Assembly (NCBI RefSeq): GCF_905175385.1
Contig: NZ_HG992750.1
Location: 1,426,001-1,490,000 of the forward strand
DNA from: Vibrio sp. B1FLJ16
Lineage (GTDB): Bacteria; Pseudomonadota; Gammaproteobacteria; Enterobacterales; Vibrionaceae
DNA: 64,000 bases
Reading direction: 5' to 3'
Position numbers and translations under genes: made by a program. The notes beneath the pieces are model-generated. The model was given only the letters and a program-made list of their open reading frames with translations, did no database searches and was not told the DNA's origin. Shown in pieces: positions 56,370 to 64,000 of this stretch (position 1 is the first letter of the stretch; each line of letters starts with the position of its first letter).

Positions 56370-57174
56370 TCTCAAATCATATCAAGCAATATACCTTTAT
56401 CTTGATAAACTCATGGAAGCACATCTCGAAACGGATGATGATAAGCTGATTCACGATGCCTTCAAGCATAACGATATTCGTCATGCTTGCCAGGCAATCC
56501 GCGAAACTCGTTCAGGCGAAGTCGAGTTTCAGCACTTAACACTGCGCTTTGGCGGTGGAGGAGAACAGAGTGTCTATCAGTTCGAGCTGTCAGAAAAAAT
56601 TGCCTACTGTCTAGATCTGTACAGTTTGTATCTCGCGCTGCGCCAGACCCGGTTTCAGATGGAAACATTCCACCCGGATTTGATCAGCAACGTAGTCGTT
56701 CCTTTAAAGCTGGATGCTCTGATCTGGCCGCCCGGAAAAGAGTTTTTCGAACAGGTTTTGCAGTGCCATAAGAGAGAGTTCTCTCATGTGATCCCTTCAC
56801 TTCAGCTGAACGAGCATTCGAGTTTTACTCCTGTTGGCCAGATTCTCATTGAACAGATAAAGAATTTTGCACATGCATTGTGGTTCGAAGCTGTAGCACC
56901 TTGTCGTTATCTGGAGCAACTAGAGCCGTTTAAGCCAGATGTACTAAAGCTTGCTATTACACTCGAAGATAAAGAGTCACGCATGGCTTATCTCCCAATA
57001 GTGCGTTTTGTCAGAAAACTCAAAATTCAATGGGTAGCGAGCCGCGTCGCTTGTCAGGCAGAACTCAGCCAGTACAAACTGTTAGGTGCCAATTACTACT
57101 TTGGTTACTTTAGTGATATTCCGACCCCGCTATCTTTAAAAAGCTTCGGAACTGAGAACGAAAACTGGAACTAA
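56362..57174 (+). CDS. Degenerate EAL-domain protein in the lateral flagellar operon
   Basis: Protein of 270 residues that resembles an EAL phosphodiesterase in overall outline (LRQTRFQMETFHPDLISNVV, IPSLQLNEHSSF, LWFEAVAPCRYLEQLEPFKP, NYYFGYFSDIPTPLSL). It lacks the E-A-L signature and metal-binding residues, so enzyme activity is unlikely. Similar inactive EAL proteins (YdiV/RflP) control flagellar gene expression by protein contacts. The start is TTG at 56362 with AGGAAA before it, 8 bases inside flhA. The alternative first ATG (residue 15) would lose part of the fold. Not a standard flagellar gene. Confidence 0.65.
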   Translation: MASLKSYQAIYLYLDKLMEAHLETDDDKLIHDAFKHNDIRHACQAIRETRSGEVEFQHLTLRFGGGGEQSVYQFELSEKIAYCLDLYSLYLALRQTRFQMETFHPDLISNVVVPLKLDALIWPPGKEFFEQVLQCHKREFSHVIPSLQLNEHSSFTPVGQILIEQIKNFAHALWFEAVAPCRYLEQLEPFKPDVLKLAITLEDKESRMAYLPIVRFVRKLKIQWVASRVACQAELSQYKLLGANYYFGYFSDIPTPLSLKSFGTENENWN

Positions 57175-57233
57175 CCCTTAAGTTAATGTGAGCATTTATA
57201 CCTCACTTTCCCTCCTCTTTTAAATGCTCCGAA

Positions 57234-57278
57234 TCTGGCGCCAGCTACCGTCATTACAAGCCTCGGTGTGGCGCCAGA
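57234..57278. repeat. Pair of TGGCGCCA palindromes between the EAL-like gene and lafA
   Basis: TCTGGCGCCA (57234-57243) and TGGCGCCAGA (57269-57278) are inverted relative to each other. Each holds the perfect 8-bp palindrome TGGCGCCA, and the two are 33 bases apart centre to centre (about three turns). They could be a paired operator for lafA or, folded together, a terminator stem followed by A-rich sequence. Confidence 0.65.
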
Positions 57279-57309
57279 ATAAAAAAAAGCAAATTAATTT
57301 AAAATTTAA

Positions 57310-57344
57310 TTAATTTTCCCACTCCTTCAACCGCCTCTATTAAT
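57310..57344 (+). promoter_or_regulatory. Candidate LafS-dependent promoter of lafA
   Basis: TTAAT at 57310-57314, 17 bases, then CGCCTCTATTAAT. The same arrangement TTAAT-N17-CGCCTTTATTA with a C-rich spacer precedes fliD at 58368. It lies 68 bases before the lafA ATG. The LafS assignment is inference from shared position before late genes. Confidence 0.4.
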
Positions 57345-57411
57345 TAACGGGGAAAGACCCCTAGTCCTGAATCAAGTTACAGACTATTGAGAAAAACGAA
57401 GGAGTTTTACA

Positions 57412-58248
57412 ATGGCTTTATCAATGCACACTAACTACGCATCACTAGTTACTCAAAACACACTTAGCAGCAACAACGAACTGTTAACAACAGCAATGGA
57501 ACGCCTGAGTACTGGCCTTCGCATTAACTCTGCAGCTGACGATGCAGCAGGTCTTACAATTGCAAACAAACTAGAAGCGCAAACTCGCGGCATGTCTGTT
57601 GCAATGCGCAACTCTCAAGACGCTATCTCTATGCTACAAACTGCTGACGGCGCTCTAGACGAAATTACAAACATTGCGTACCGTATGAAAGACCTAGCAA
57701 CACAAGCGTCGAACGGCACGAACGGTACAACTGAACTAGCAGCACTTGATGCGGAATACCAAGAGCTAAAAACAGAAGCAACTCGTATTCTTACTGAAAC
57801 AACCTACGGTGCAGGCCAGAAGCTTCTTGTTGGCGGTAAACTTGCTGCAGCAGTTGATTTCCAGATTGGTGCGAGCGCTGCTGAAACACTAACTTTTGAT
57901 ATGTCAGCAGATCTAACAACTCTAAATACTGCAGCTACAACAGGTATTGGCGGTTTGACTACTAACGCACTTGCTAACGCTGAAATCACTGCAGTTGACG
58001 GCCTATTTGACGTAGTTAACACAGTACGTTCTTCTCTGGGTGCGAACATCAACCGCTTAGACCACACAATCAACAACCTGGCTAACGTTTCTGAGAACAC
58101 TGCTGCTGCTAAAGGCCGTATCACTGATGCTGACTTCGCAGTTGAATCTTCAAACATGACGAAGAACCAAATGCTGATGCAAGCTGGTACAACAGTACTA
58201 TCTCAGACAAACCAGCTACCAGGCATGGCAATGTCTCTACTTCGATAA
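57412..58248 (+). CDS. lafA: Lateral flagellin LafA
   Basis: Flagellin of 278 residues, the single filament protein of the lateral system. The N-terminal D0/D1 part ([20 protein letters not shown], then [19 protein letters not shown]) and the C-terminal part ([20 protein letters not shown], then [12 protein letters not shown]) are canonical, with a short variable centre rich in threonine and alanine. AAGGAG lies just before the ATG. Late gene, expressed on surfaces, followed by a strong terminator. Confidence 0.97.
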   Translation: MALSMHTNYASLVTQNTLSSNNELLTTAMERLSTGLRINSAADDAAGLTIANKLEAQTRGMSVAMRNSQDAISMLQTADGALDEITNIAYRMKDLATQASNGTNGTTELAALDAEYQELKTEATRILTETTYGAGQKLLVGGKLAAAVDFQIGASAAETLTFDMSADLTTLNTAATTGIGGLTTNALANAEITAVDGLFDVVNTVRSSLGANINRLDHTINNLANVSENTAAAKGRITDADFAVESSNMTKNQMLMQAGTTVLSQTNQLPGMAMSLLR

Positions 58249-58293
58249 TGTAAGTCGCGGAGTCCTCCTCCTCCGCCTTATTTTATCCGTCCT

Positions 58294-58327
58294 AAAAACA
58301 GCCTCCCCCCAGAGGCTGTTTTTATTT
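58294..58327 (+). terminator. Strong terminator of lafA
   Basis: 12-bp perfect stem AAAAACAGCCTC / GAGGCTGTTTTT with a six-base C-rich loop, followed by further T. A smaller GCGGAG / CTCCGC hairpin precedes it at about 58256-58276. Confidence 0.9.
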
Positions 58328-58367
58328 TATTAGTCAATACGTTAAGAAACATAGCAGCACATCTTAT

Positions 58368-58402
58368 TTAATCTCTCCCCCCTATTGGTCGCCTTTTATT
58401 AT
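58368..58402 (+). promoter_or_regulatory. Candidate LafS-dependent promoter before fliD
   Basis: TTAAT at 58368-58372, 17 bases, then CGCCTTTTATTAT. It matches the element before lafA in both boxes and spacing. It lies about 200 bases before the fliD ATG, so the leader would be long, or a second promoter is used. Confidence 0.4.
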
Positions 58403-58606
58403 CAAAAGCATCCTCACTTAACGCACGAGGGAAATGCGGAACTGCACGTATGGAATCACAGCTTCCGCAAAGCGCTGGGTTTATAAATAACCCATTGTTA
58501 AATAACGATTTATTTTCTGGCATTCATCTTGCTCAACGTCATTAATGGAGCACGCGATGATGCGCGACACCAAGCTAAAACCTAGCGACGATACGGGAGT
58601 ACTCCA

Positions 58607-59944
58607 ATGAGTTCATTAGATCCAATTACGATGGCGACCCAATTGGCGACATATGATGTCCAGCCTTTTCAAGCACGCTATTCGACACAAACACAGCAGT
58701 ACCAGTCACAGCTAAAAGCGCTGAAAGAAGTTGAAAGCGCGCTGCGAGATTTCCGCACAGCTGTAAGTGAAATGAACAGTAGTACCAGCAGCATCATCAA
58801 AAACAGCGCGACCACTTCAGAAGAAGGCTTCTTTTCTGCGAGCGCTGATGCGACCGCTCTTTCGGGCAGCTATCAAATCTTTGTCGAGCAGGTAGCGACT
58901 GCTCATCAGGTTTCAGCAAGCCTACCGGCTACGCTTGATTCGACGACAGAGATACCATTAACCGGAACCATGGAGTTCACAGTTAACGGCGAGACTATGA
59001 CGCTCGATCTATCGACTGTCGACAGCGACGGAGATGGCGTTGCTACGATGGCGGATCTCGCTAAGGCAATCAATAACGACCCTAACAACCCCGGCGTCAA
59101 CGCCACTCTGGTTCGCTCTAACGGACAAACACACTTCATGCTATCCAGTGAAGAAACGGGTGTTGCAAACAGCATTAGCGTCACCACTTCCGGTACGGGT
59201 CAAGCCTGGTTTGAAGACGGCTTTAATACGCTTAATGAAATTACTACCCCTCAAGACGCGATTATCTGGCTAGGCGCGAAAGATACCGGTCTAAAGCTGA
59301 CAGAGAGTAGCAATACGTTCAGCAATGTCATTGACGGGGTTGATATTACGGTGACAAAGGCACAAAGCGCCACTGACGCAGCACTGACAATGGATATTGG
59401 CGCTGATGAAGAGGCTACTAAAGAACAGGTAAATAAGTTTATCGATGCCTACAACTCTTTGATGTCGACTATCGATAAATATTCCGAAGTAGACAGTGAA
59501 TCTCAAACACGCCCGGTTCTGGCCAGCGACCCGACTTTACGTTCGATAGAAAGCCAGCTCAAATCCATGATCCGAAGTGATTTTGGTGGATTACGCCTGG
59601 CAGATGCTGGAATAGAAATTAACCGAGATGGCACGATGAAGCTGGACGCGGAGAAGTTTGAAGAGGCTCAGCTCAATAACAGTACCGCACTAGAAGAGAT
59701 GTTTAACGGTGACGGCAATCTACTCGATTCAATTGACAGCTTAATGGAACCATATCTCCAGTTCTCGTCTGGATTATTCAAATCGCGTAAGGATGCCATC
59801 CAACAGAATATTGACCGAATAGATGATAAGCAGGTTGCGCTGGATCGTAAATACGATATGGCGTACGACCGCTACCTGAGACAATTTACTCAAATGAACA
59901 CCATTATGCGCCAAATGAATCAAACCATGAGCATGTTTGGTTAA
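58607..59944 (+). CDS. fliD: Lateral flagellar filament cap protein FliD
   Basis: Hook-associated protein 2 of 445 residues (called LafB in V. parahaemolyticus). The N-terminal D0 coiled coil ends near residue 65; the variable central domains contain beta-rich segments; the C-terminal coiled coil ends DRKYDMAYDRYLRQFTQMNT and then IMRQMNQTMSMFG. It caps the filament and aids flagellin folding. The ATG lies behind GGGAGTACTCCA; spacing is acceptable. It leads the fliD-S-T-K-L-lafS-motA-motB run. Confidence 0.94.
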   Translation: MSSLDPITMATQLATYDVQPFQARYSTQTQQYQSQLKALKEVESALRDFRTAVSEMNSSTSSIIKNSATTSEEGFFSASADATALSGSYQIFVEQVATAHQVSASLPATLDSTTEIPLTGTMEFTVNGETMTLDLSTVDSDGDGVATMADLAKAINNDPNNPGVNATLVRSNGQTHFMLSSEETGVANSISVTTSGTGQAWFEDGFNTLNEITTPQDAIIWLGAKDTGLKLTESSNTFSNVIDGVDITVTKAQSATDAALTMDIGADEEATKEQVNKFIDAYNSLMSTIDKYSEVDSESQTRPVLASDPTLRSIESQLKSMIRSDFGGLRLADAGIEINRDGTMKLDAEKFEEAQLNNSTALEEMFNGDGNLLDSIDSLMEPYLQFSSGLFKSRKDAIQQNIDRIDDKQVALDRKYDMAYDRYLRQFTQMNTIMRQMNQTMSMFG

Positions 59945-59963
59945 TAACAACTAGGAGACAGTT

Positions 59964-60350
59964 ATGTTAATGGGATCAGATTACGACTCATACCAACAAG
60001 TAGAACTGGATGCACAGGCAGCATCTGCCTCCCCGCATCAGTTAGTTGTGATGTTACTTGACGGACTGCTTGATGAGATAGAGCGCATCCGCGGTCATAT
60101 GACCACGGAGCGATTGGCAGAAAAAGGGGCTGGTATCAACAAATGCATGAACATCATTGTTGGCCTCGATAGTGCGCTGGATACCGAAAAAGGCGGTGAA
60201 ATCGCTGAAAACCTCCACCAGCTTTATGATTTCTGCCAGTTAGAGCTTTATCAGGCAAGCATCCACAACGACTTGAACAAGTTAGCTAATGTGGAGCAGG
60301 TGATGAATAACATTCGAGAAGGATGGGTAAATTATGGTCTACAAGCATAA
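59964..60350 (+). CDS. fliS: Lateral flagellin chaperone FliS
   Basis: Helical chaperone of 128 residues (LafC). The typical ASPHQLVVMLLDGLLDEIERI block is near residues 20-40, followed by GINKCMNIIVGLDSALDTEK. FliS binds the flagellin C-terminus and delivers it to the FlhA ring. AGGAGA precedes the ATG; an in-frame ATG two codons later is also possible. The end overlaps fliT by 17 bases. Confidence 0.94.
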   Translation: MLMGSDYDSYQQVELDAQAASASPHQLVVMLLDGLLDEIERIRGHMTTERLAEKGAGINKCMNIIVGLDSALDTEKGGEIAENLHQLYDFCQLELYQASIHNDLNKLANVEQVMNNIREGWVNYGLQA

Positions 60351-60648
60351 AGTGTCTCCGGAACGTTTTCGTCATCTGTCTCAACTGATACAGATTTCTT
60401 TTAAAACAAAAGACTGGCATAGCCTGCAGCGTCACGACATCACGTTGAGAGAGCTGCTGACCGCCCATGAGCCTCATCTTAAGGATCCGCAACTGGCACC
60501 GGAAATTGAAAATGTCAGAGCGATCCACAAAGAAGCATTCGCAGCACTGCAAAAGGCGACGAAAGAGCTAGGTGAAGAACTTGGTACTACCCAGGCACAT
60601 AATGAGCGGGCAAAAGCGTATGAGCTCGCCGTTGCCATGGAGTACTAA
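60334..60648 (+). CDS. lafD: FliT-like lateral flagellar chaperone LafD
   Basis: Small helical protein of 104 residues at the fliT position, between fliS and fliK. FliT chaperones the cap protein FliD and can act on flagellar regulators in enterics. Sequence likeness to enteric FliT is weak, so the call leans on position and length. It overlaps fliS by 17 bases and abuts fliK without a gap. Confidence 0.75.
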   Translation: MVYKHKVSPERFRHLSQLIQISFKTKDWHSLQRHDITLRELLTAHEPHLKDPQLAPEIENVRAIHKEAFAALQKATKELGEELGTTQAHNERAKAYELAVAMEY

Positions 60649-61785
60649 ATGATGAATACGCCGTTATTGCAAGCATCATCGACCCAAATCTCCGCAGCGA
60701 AGACTCAGGTGGTCAACATACAGGACGCCCGCCCCTCCGGCAGCGCCGATGAACTGACCGCCAGTTTTCAGTTGGCAACAACAGACGCCAATACGCCGGA
60801 TCAAGCGCTTTCCGGCTCTCAGGAAGAAACGTTGCTACTGACCGACGAGCCTGAACTTGCGGAGCTTGGAATGACAGAAATGGTGCCAGTGTTAATTGGT
60901 AACGCGCAAGGCACCGTCACGCCAGGTAATCCGCAAGTATCTGGCGAAGGTGCAATGGCGCTGGTAACACCTGCGACAGAGTCAGCTACGTTAGCCGGTT
61001 TTTCACATCCGGTACGAGAGGCTGCCAAGGACGTTTTGCTTAAGTTAAGCGAAACCAAAATGGATAAGCTACTTAACGTGCCTGCCTCTGGCAATCTGAA
61101 CCCTTCTTCCTCTGCGTCGTCTTCTCCTACAGAGAGCGGAATGCTGCACACCACCGTTATGGGTTCAGTAGGTGAAAACAAAAGTAGCTTCCCTTTAACT
61201 GCATCCTCTAACGATCCGGTCTCACAACTGTCTGGAAGCCAAAGCTTAAAGGACATATTGCCCATCGCAATGGCTGCCCAGAATCACTCTCAATCCGGTA
61301 CCGCAACGACTCAGAATGCGATTCATTTTGGAACTCCGGCTCAGGTTCACAGCACAGAGTGGGCCAGCATAAAAGTGGATACCAACGCTGCAAAGTGGGG
61401 AGAGCAAATGATGCAGGTGCTGCATGACAGAGTCACTCTGCAGGCACAACAGAACATGCAAGAAGCAAAGATTCGCCTCGACCCGCCCGAACTTGGAAAA
61501 CTGAATCTGATTGTCCGTGTCGAAGGCGACACTCTCAACGTTCAGATTAATGCGAATGCTGCTTCTACCCGAGAGGCATTGGTGCAGGTTTCCGAACGAT
61601 TACGCACTGAACTGCAAAATCAAAACTTTCTAAATGTGAATGTCAATGTCGGCTCAGATGACAGCCATCAGCAACAAGCGGCACAGCAAGAACTGGACGA
61701 ATTCACGATTTTTTCAGCACGAGACACCAGTCAACCTGACTCGTTATCTAACCTGTCTGAGCACTGGCTCAGTACTCAAGCATAA
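60649..61785 (+). CDS. fliK: Lateral flagellar hook-length control protein FliK
   Basis: Protein of 378 residues (LafE). The first two thirds are low-complexity, rich in serine, threonine, alanine and glutamine, the flexible ruler. The C-terminal FliK switch domain shows EAKIRLDPPELGKLNLIVRV near residue 275 and then VSERLRTELQNQNFLNVNVN. It is secreted during hook growth and flips FlhB specificity. Its ATG directly follows the fliT stop; a second ATG is one codon later. Confidence 0.9.
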   Translation: MMNTPLLQASSTQISAAKTQVVNIQDARPSGSADELTASFQLATTDANTPDQALSGSQEETLLLTDEPELAELGMTEMVPVLIGNAQGTVTPGNPQVSGEGAMALVTPATESATLAGFSHPVREAAKDVLLKLSETKMDKLLNVPASGNLNPSSSASSSPTESGMLHTTVMGSVGENKSSFPLTASSNDPVSQLSGSQSLKDILPIAMAAQNHSQSGTATTQNAIHFGTPAQVHSTEWASIKVDTNAAKWGEQMMQVLHDRVTLQAQQNMQEAKIRLDPPELGKLNLIVRVEGDTLNVQINANAASTREALVQVSERLRTELQNQNFLNVNVNVGSDDSHQQQAAQQELDEFTIFSARDTSQPDSLSNLSEHWLSTQA

Positions 61786-61803
61786 TTTTCGAGGAATAGA
61801 TTT

Positions 61804-62306
61804 ATGTCTAAAAAGCAGCTACTTGCCGTAGTTATTTCAGTGGCTATTACTAGTGTTCTGGTGTCAGCAGGAACATTTATAGGCGGGCTCTGGTTTTTGA
61901 CCCATTCCAACCAGAGTGGAGAAAACAAAGAGTGGCTTGAAGGTACACCACTTTCCTTTCTGACTGAGAGCACGCCGGCATCAAAAGAGACCGAATCAAG
62001 CTTTCACTCTCTGGAAAAAATCGTGCTCAGTGTAAAAGGCAAAAAGCAATCTCATTTCGTTATGCTAGAAGTGGCCATAGAGACCAGAACCCGGAACGTA
62101 TTCAAGCCATCGACCACTACATGCCTGTCGTGCGGAACTCGCTACTTAAGCTTTTCAGCGATAAGACATACGAAGCGTTAAGAGAACACGGAACAGTGAA
62201 TCAGCTTCAGGAAGAAGTGAAAAAAAGCATACTTCTGGCTTTCGCTGACAACGATATCGCCCGCGATATCGATGACGTTTTGCTCACTAAATATGTACTC
62301 CAGTAG
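61804..62306 (+). pseudogene. fliL: Lateral flagellar FliL (LafF), single frameshift
   Basis: FliL is a single-pass membrane protein around the stator that raises motor torque. The N-terminal part (61804-62181 frame) has one transmembrane helix (LLAVVISVAITSVLVSAGTF) and LEKIVLSVKGKKQSHFVMLE. The C-terminal part continues in another frame with PERIQAIDHYMPVVRNSLLK and ends DDVLLTKYVLQ at 62306. One base is missing at about 62085-62093 (AGAACCCGG; AGAAACCCGG would restore E-T-R-N-P-E-R). It ends 9 bases before lafS. Confidence 0.85.
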
Positions 62307-62315
62307 GTAGACGCT

Positions 62316-63044
62316 ATGTTGGACATCAATTTTCAGGAAGATTATGGCGTGGAAGGAGATATTCACTCCCCTTCCAATGCTATTGATGAAAACAAGCTTC
62401 TAAAGCAACACCAGATTCTGGTCAAACGTATCGTCAACCAGCTCAGAATCCATGCCAATCAACACTGCACGATAGAAGATATGCAGCAGATTGGCCTTAT
62501 CGGGTTACTGGAAGCCGGTCGCCGCTACGGTGATATCGACGATACGAACTTTCCTGCCTTCGCAGTATGCCGAATCCGTGGCGCAATTCTCGATGAGCTG
62601 CGCCGTCTCGACTGGCGTTCACGTAAAACCCGTCAGCAGGCTCATGAACTGAATGACATAACGCGTGACTTAACCCGCGCCTTGGGTAGGCAGCCTTCCG
62701 ATACCGAGATCATGCAGGCGCTGGGGACAAACCAGGAAGATTACCTTGCTCGCCAGAATGCAGCACTGGCCGGTGAAATGCAGAGTCTGGATCAGCTGAT
62801 TGAGAACGGCATTGAAAACCACCTGGACGCTCACTATGACGGCATGGCACACGAGCAGACACGACGCAGTCTGGAATCTGCAATGGAAAGTCTCTCTAAA
62901 AGGGACCAGTTGATGCTGACCTTGTTTTACCAGCATGAGCTTAACCTGAATGAAATCGCACTGGTGCTAAACCTGACACCTCCGAGAGTTTGTCAGCTGC
63001 ACAAGCAAGCACTAAAACAACTCAACCAATACCTGTCTTCCTAG
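62316..63044 (+). CDS. lafS: LafS, lateral flagellar sigma factor (FliA type)
   Basis: Sigma-28 family factor of 242 residues. Region 2 is seen in DMQQIGLIGLLEAGRRYGD and FPAFAVCRIRGAILDELR, region 3 in LTRALGRQPSDTEIMQALG and region 4 in LMLTLFYQHELNLNEIALVL with HKQALKQLNQYL. In V. parahaemolyticus LafS transcribes late lateral genes: flagellin, cap, motor. Its own gene lies among them, giving positive feedback. Confidence 0.94.
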   Translation: MLDINFQEDYGVEGDIHSPSNAIDENKLLKQHQILVKRIVNQLRIHANQHCTIEDMQQIGLIGLLEAGRRYGDIDDTNFPAFAVCRIRGAILDELRRLDWRSRKTRQQAHELNDITRDLTRALGRQPSDTEIMQALGTNQEDYLARQNAALAGEMQSLDQLIENGIENHLDAHYDGMAHEQTRRSLESAMESLSKRDQLMLTLFYQHELNLNEIALVLNLTPPRVCQLHKQALKQLNQYLSS

Positions 63045-63053
63045 GAGTTATAA

Positions 63054-63911
63054 ATGCAAAAGTTTTTTGGAGCCATTACCATATTATTGTGCGTGTTTGG
63101 TGGATACATGTGGGCAGGCGGGAAGATGGGGGCTATATGGCAACCTGCAGAATTCCTGATCATCATTGGTGCTTCTTTCGGCTCACTGATCGTTGGCAAC
63201 CCTCCACAAGTGCTAAAAGAAATGCGCAGCCAACTTCGCTCTACTATTTCCGGCGCGAAAAACGAACGTGAATACTATATGCAGCTAATGGCCCTGCTTC
63301 AGAGTCTGCTTGAAACCGTGCGAAATGGCGGATTTAAATCTCTGGACAGCCATATTGAAGAGCCACAAAACAGTGAGTTAATCAACCGCTACCCTCTAGT
63401 TGCAGCCGATTACCGCCTGATCTCATTTATTACCGACAACCTTCGTCTGATGGCAATGGGCCAGATGTCTCCACATGAGTTAGAGGGCTTGCTTGAGCAG
63501 GAAATCGACGCTATCGAAACCGATCTTCTGCTGCCATCCCGATCTTTACAACGCACTGCAGAAGCATTGCCGGGTTTTGGGATACTGGCTGCAGTCGGCG
63601 GCATCATCATCACCATGCAGGCGATCGACGGATCAATTGCAATGGTTGGCTACCACGTTGCGGCTGCTCTGGTTGGTACTTTTCTTGGTATATTCGGCTG
63701 CTATTGCTGCCTAGACCCACTAAGCAACGCCATGGCACAGCGTGTAAAGCGCAACATGTCTGCATTTGAATGTGTGCGAGAGACACTTGTTGCCTACGTA
63801 GCTAAAAAACCAACCTTGCTCGCAATTGACGCTGGTCGCAAACATATTCAACTGGACATTAAACCTACCTTTAACCAGATGGAAAAATGGCTGGCTGAGC
63901 AGGAGGCATAA
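63054..63911 (+). CDS. lafT: Lateral motor stator protein MotA (LafT)
   Basis: Proton-channel stator subunit of 285 residues with four membrane helices. The first is near residues 5-22 ([16 protein letters not shown]), the second contains [13 protein letters not shown], and helices 3-4 lie near residues 175-225 ([16 protein letters not shown]). The cytoplasmic loop between 2 and 3 faces FliG. It is of the long enteric MotA kind, powered by protons, unlike the sodium-type polar PomA. It overlaps motB by one base (TAATG). Confidence 0.95.
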   Translation: MQKFFGAITILLCVFGGYMWAGGKMGAIWQPAEFLIIIGASFGSLIVGNPPQVLKEMRSQLRSTISGAKNEREYYMQLMALLQSLLETVRNGGFKSLDSHIEEPQNSELINRYPLVAADYRLISFITDNLRLMAMGQMSPHELEGLLEQEIDAIETDLLLPSRSLQRTAEALPGFGILAAVGGIIITMQAIDGSIAMVGYHVAAALVGTFLGIFGCYCCLDPLSNAMAQRVKRNMSAFECVRETLVAYVAKKPTLLAIDAGRKHIQLDIKPTFNQMEKWLAEQEA

Positions 63912-64000
63912 TGCAAAAGCAAGAACATGTGGTATTCAAACGAACGAAAGCAAAGACACATGAAGAGTTTCACGGCGGCGCATGGAAAGTCGCTTTCGCG
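63911..64000 (+). CDS. lafU: Lateral motor stator protein MotB (LafU), 3' cut by window
   Basis: The first 30 codons of the MotB-type partner of LafT. They start with the ATG in the motA stop and read [20 protein letters not shown] then [10 protein letters not shown], the usual cytoplasmic lead into the single membrane helix. AGGAGG lies 5 bases before the ATG. The rest, with the peptidoglycan-binding domain, is outside the window. Confidence 0.92.
   Translation, partial: MQKQEHVVFKRTKAKTHEEFHGGAWKVAFA

Noticed and set aside
57232..57290. The paired palindromes as an ordinary terminator of the flhA operon
   Set aside because: Not fully rejected, but the 25-base loop, internal self-palindromes and lack of a T run make a regulator site at least as likely.
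41787..64000. The flagellar genes as a type III secretion system
   Set aside because: Presence of flagellin, cap, FliE, FliK, sigma-28, MotA and MotB shows a flagellum; secretin and needle genes are absent.

Overview
The window looks like a stretch of chromosome 2 of a marine Vibrio of the Harveyi clade (V. parahaemolyticus, V. alginolyticus or V. diabolicus type). The basis is a complete lateral (swarming) flagellar region, a scrABC swarming/capsule switch next to kbl-tdh, an ectoine-degradation operon, and protein sequences typical of Vibrio. The species call is inference from gene content, not from a database match. Layout: 1-3.1 kb holds the end of an ABC exporter, a VOC protein and an RhlE-type RNA helicase. 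3.2-6.7 kb is an alcohol dehydrogenase/cupin/SDR operon divergent from an AraC-type regulator. 6.9-9.5 kb is a 6-phospho-beta-glucosidase with a LacI-type repressor and a visible operator. 9.9-15.8 kb is the complete ectoine catabolic operon doeA-doeB-doeX-doeC-doeD, followed by a DUF2058 gene. 16.6-20.4 kb is an uncharacterised cluster (phosphoribosyltransferase, two hexapeptide O-acetyltransferases, HAD phosphatase, DeoR regulator) with candidate shared operator repeats. 20.6-22.1 kb holds a hydroxyacid dehydrogenase and a GNAT protein, and 22.4 kb a tRNA-Pro(GGG). 22.6-28.9 kb looks like an accessory island: it starts with a degraded copy of the 3' end of a tdh-like gene and ends at the intact tdh. 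In between are a lipase with a probable immunity partner and an M15-peptidase-like / methyltransferase / PLD-helicase-S24 cassette whose helicase is broken by an internal deletion. 28.9-36.2 kb holds tdh, kbl and scrCBA. 36.7-41.7 kb holds a two-component system, two spondin-domain secreted proteins and a LysR regulator. 41.8-64 kb is the lateral flagellar region: fliJ-I-H-G-F-E, lafK and motY on the minus strand, and fliM-N-P-Q-R-flhB-flhA, a degenerate EAL gene, lafA, fliD-S-T-K-L, lafS, motA and motB (cut by the window end) on the plus strand. How it fits together: LafK (sigma-54 activator) and LafS (sigma-28 type) run the flagellar cascade, and ScrABC tunes c-di-GMP and so decides swarming versus capsule. 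Strikingly, three swarming-related genes carry frameshifts at short homopolymers: motY at three runs of 9-10 A/T, scrC at A8 plus one upstream site, and fliL at one site. Every A/T run of 8 or more that I found inside a gene is one base too long for the expected protein. This is either a systematic sequencing error or genuine slippage that switches surface motility. Smaller original observations are a shared promoter-like motif before lafA and fliD, a pair of 8-bp palindromes between flhA and lafA, a sigma-54 type site before motY, and an in-frame 33-bp tandem duplication in a spondin lipoprotein.
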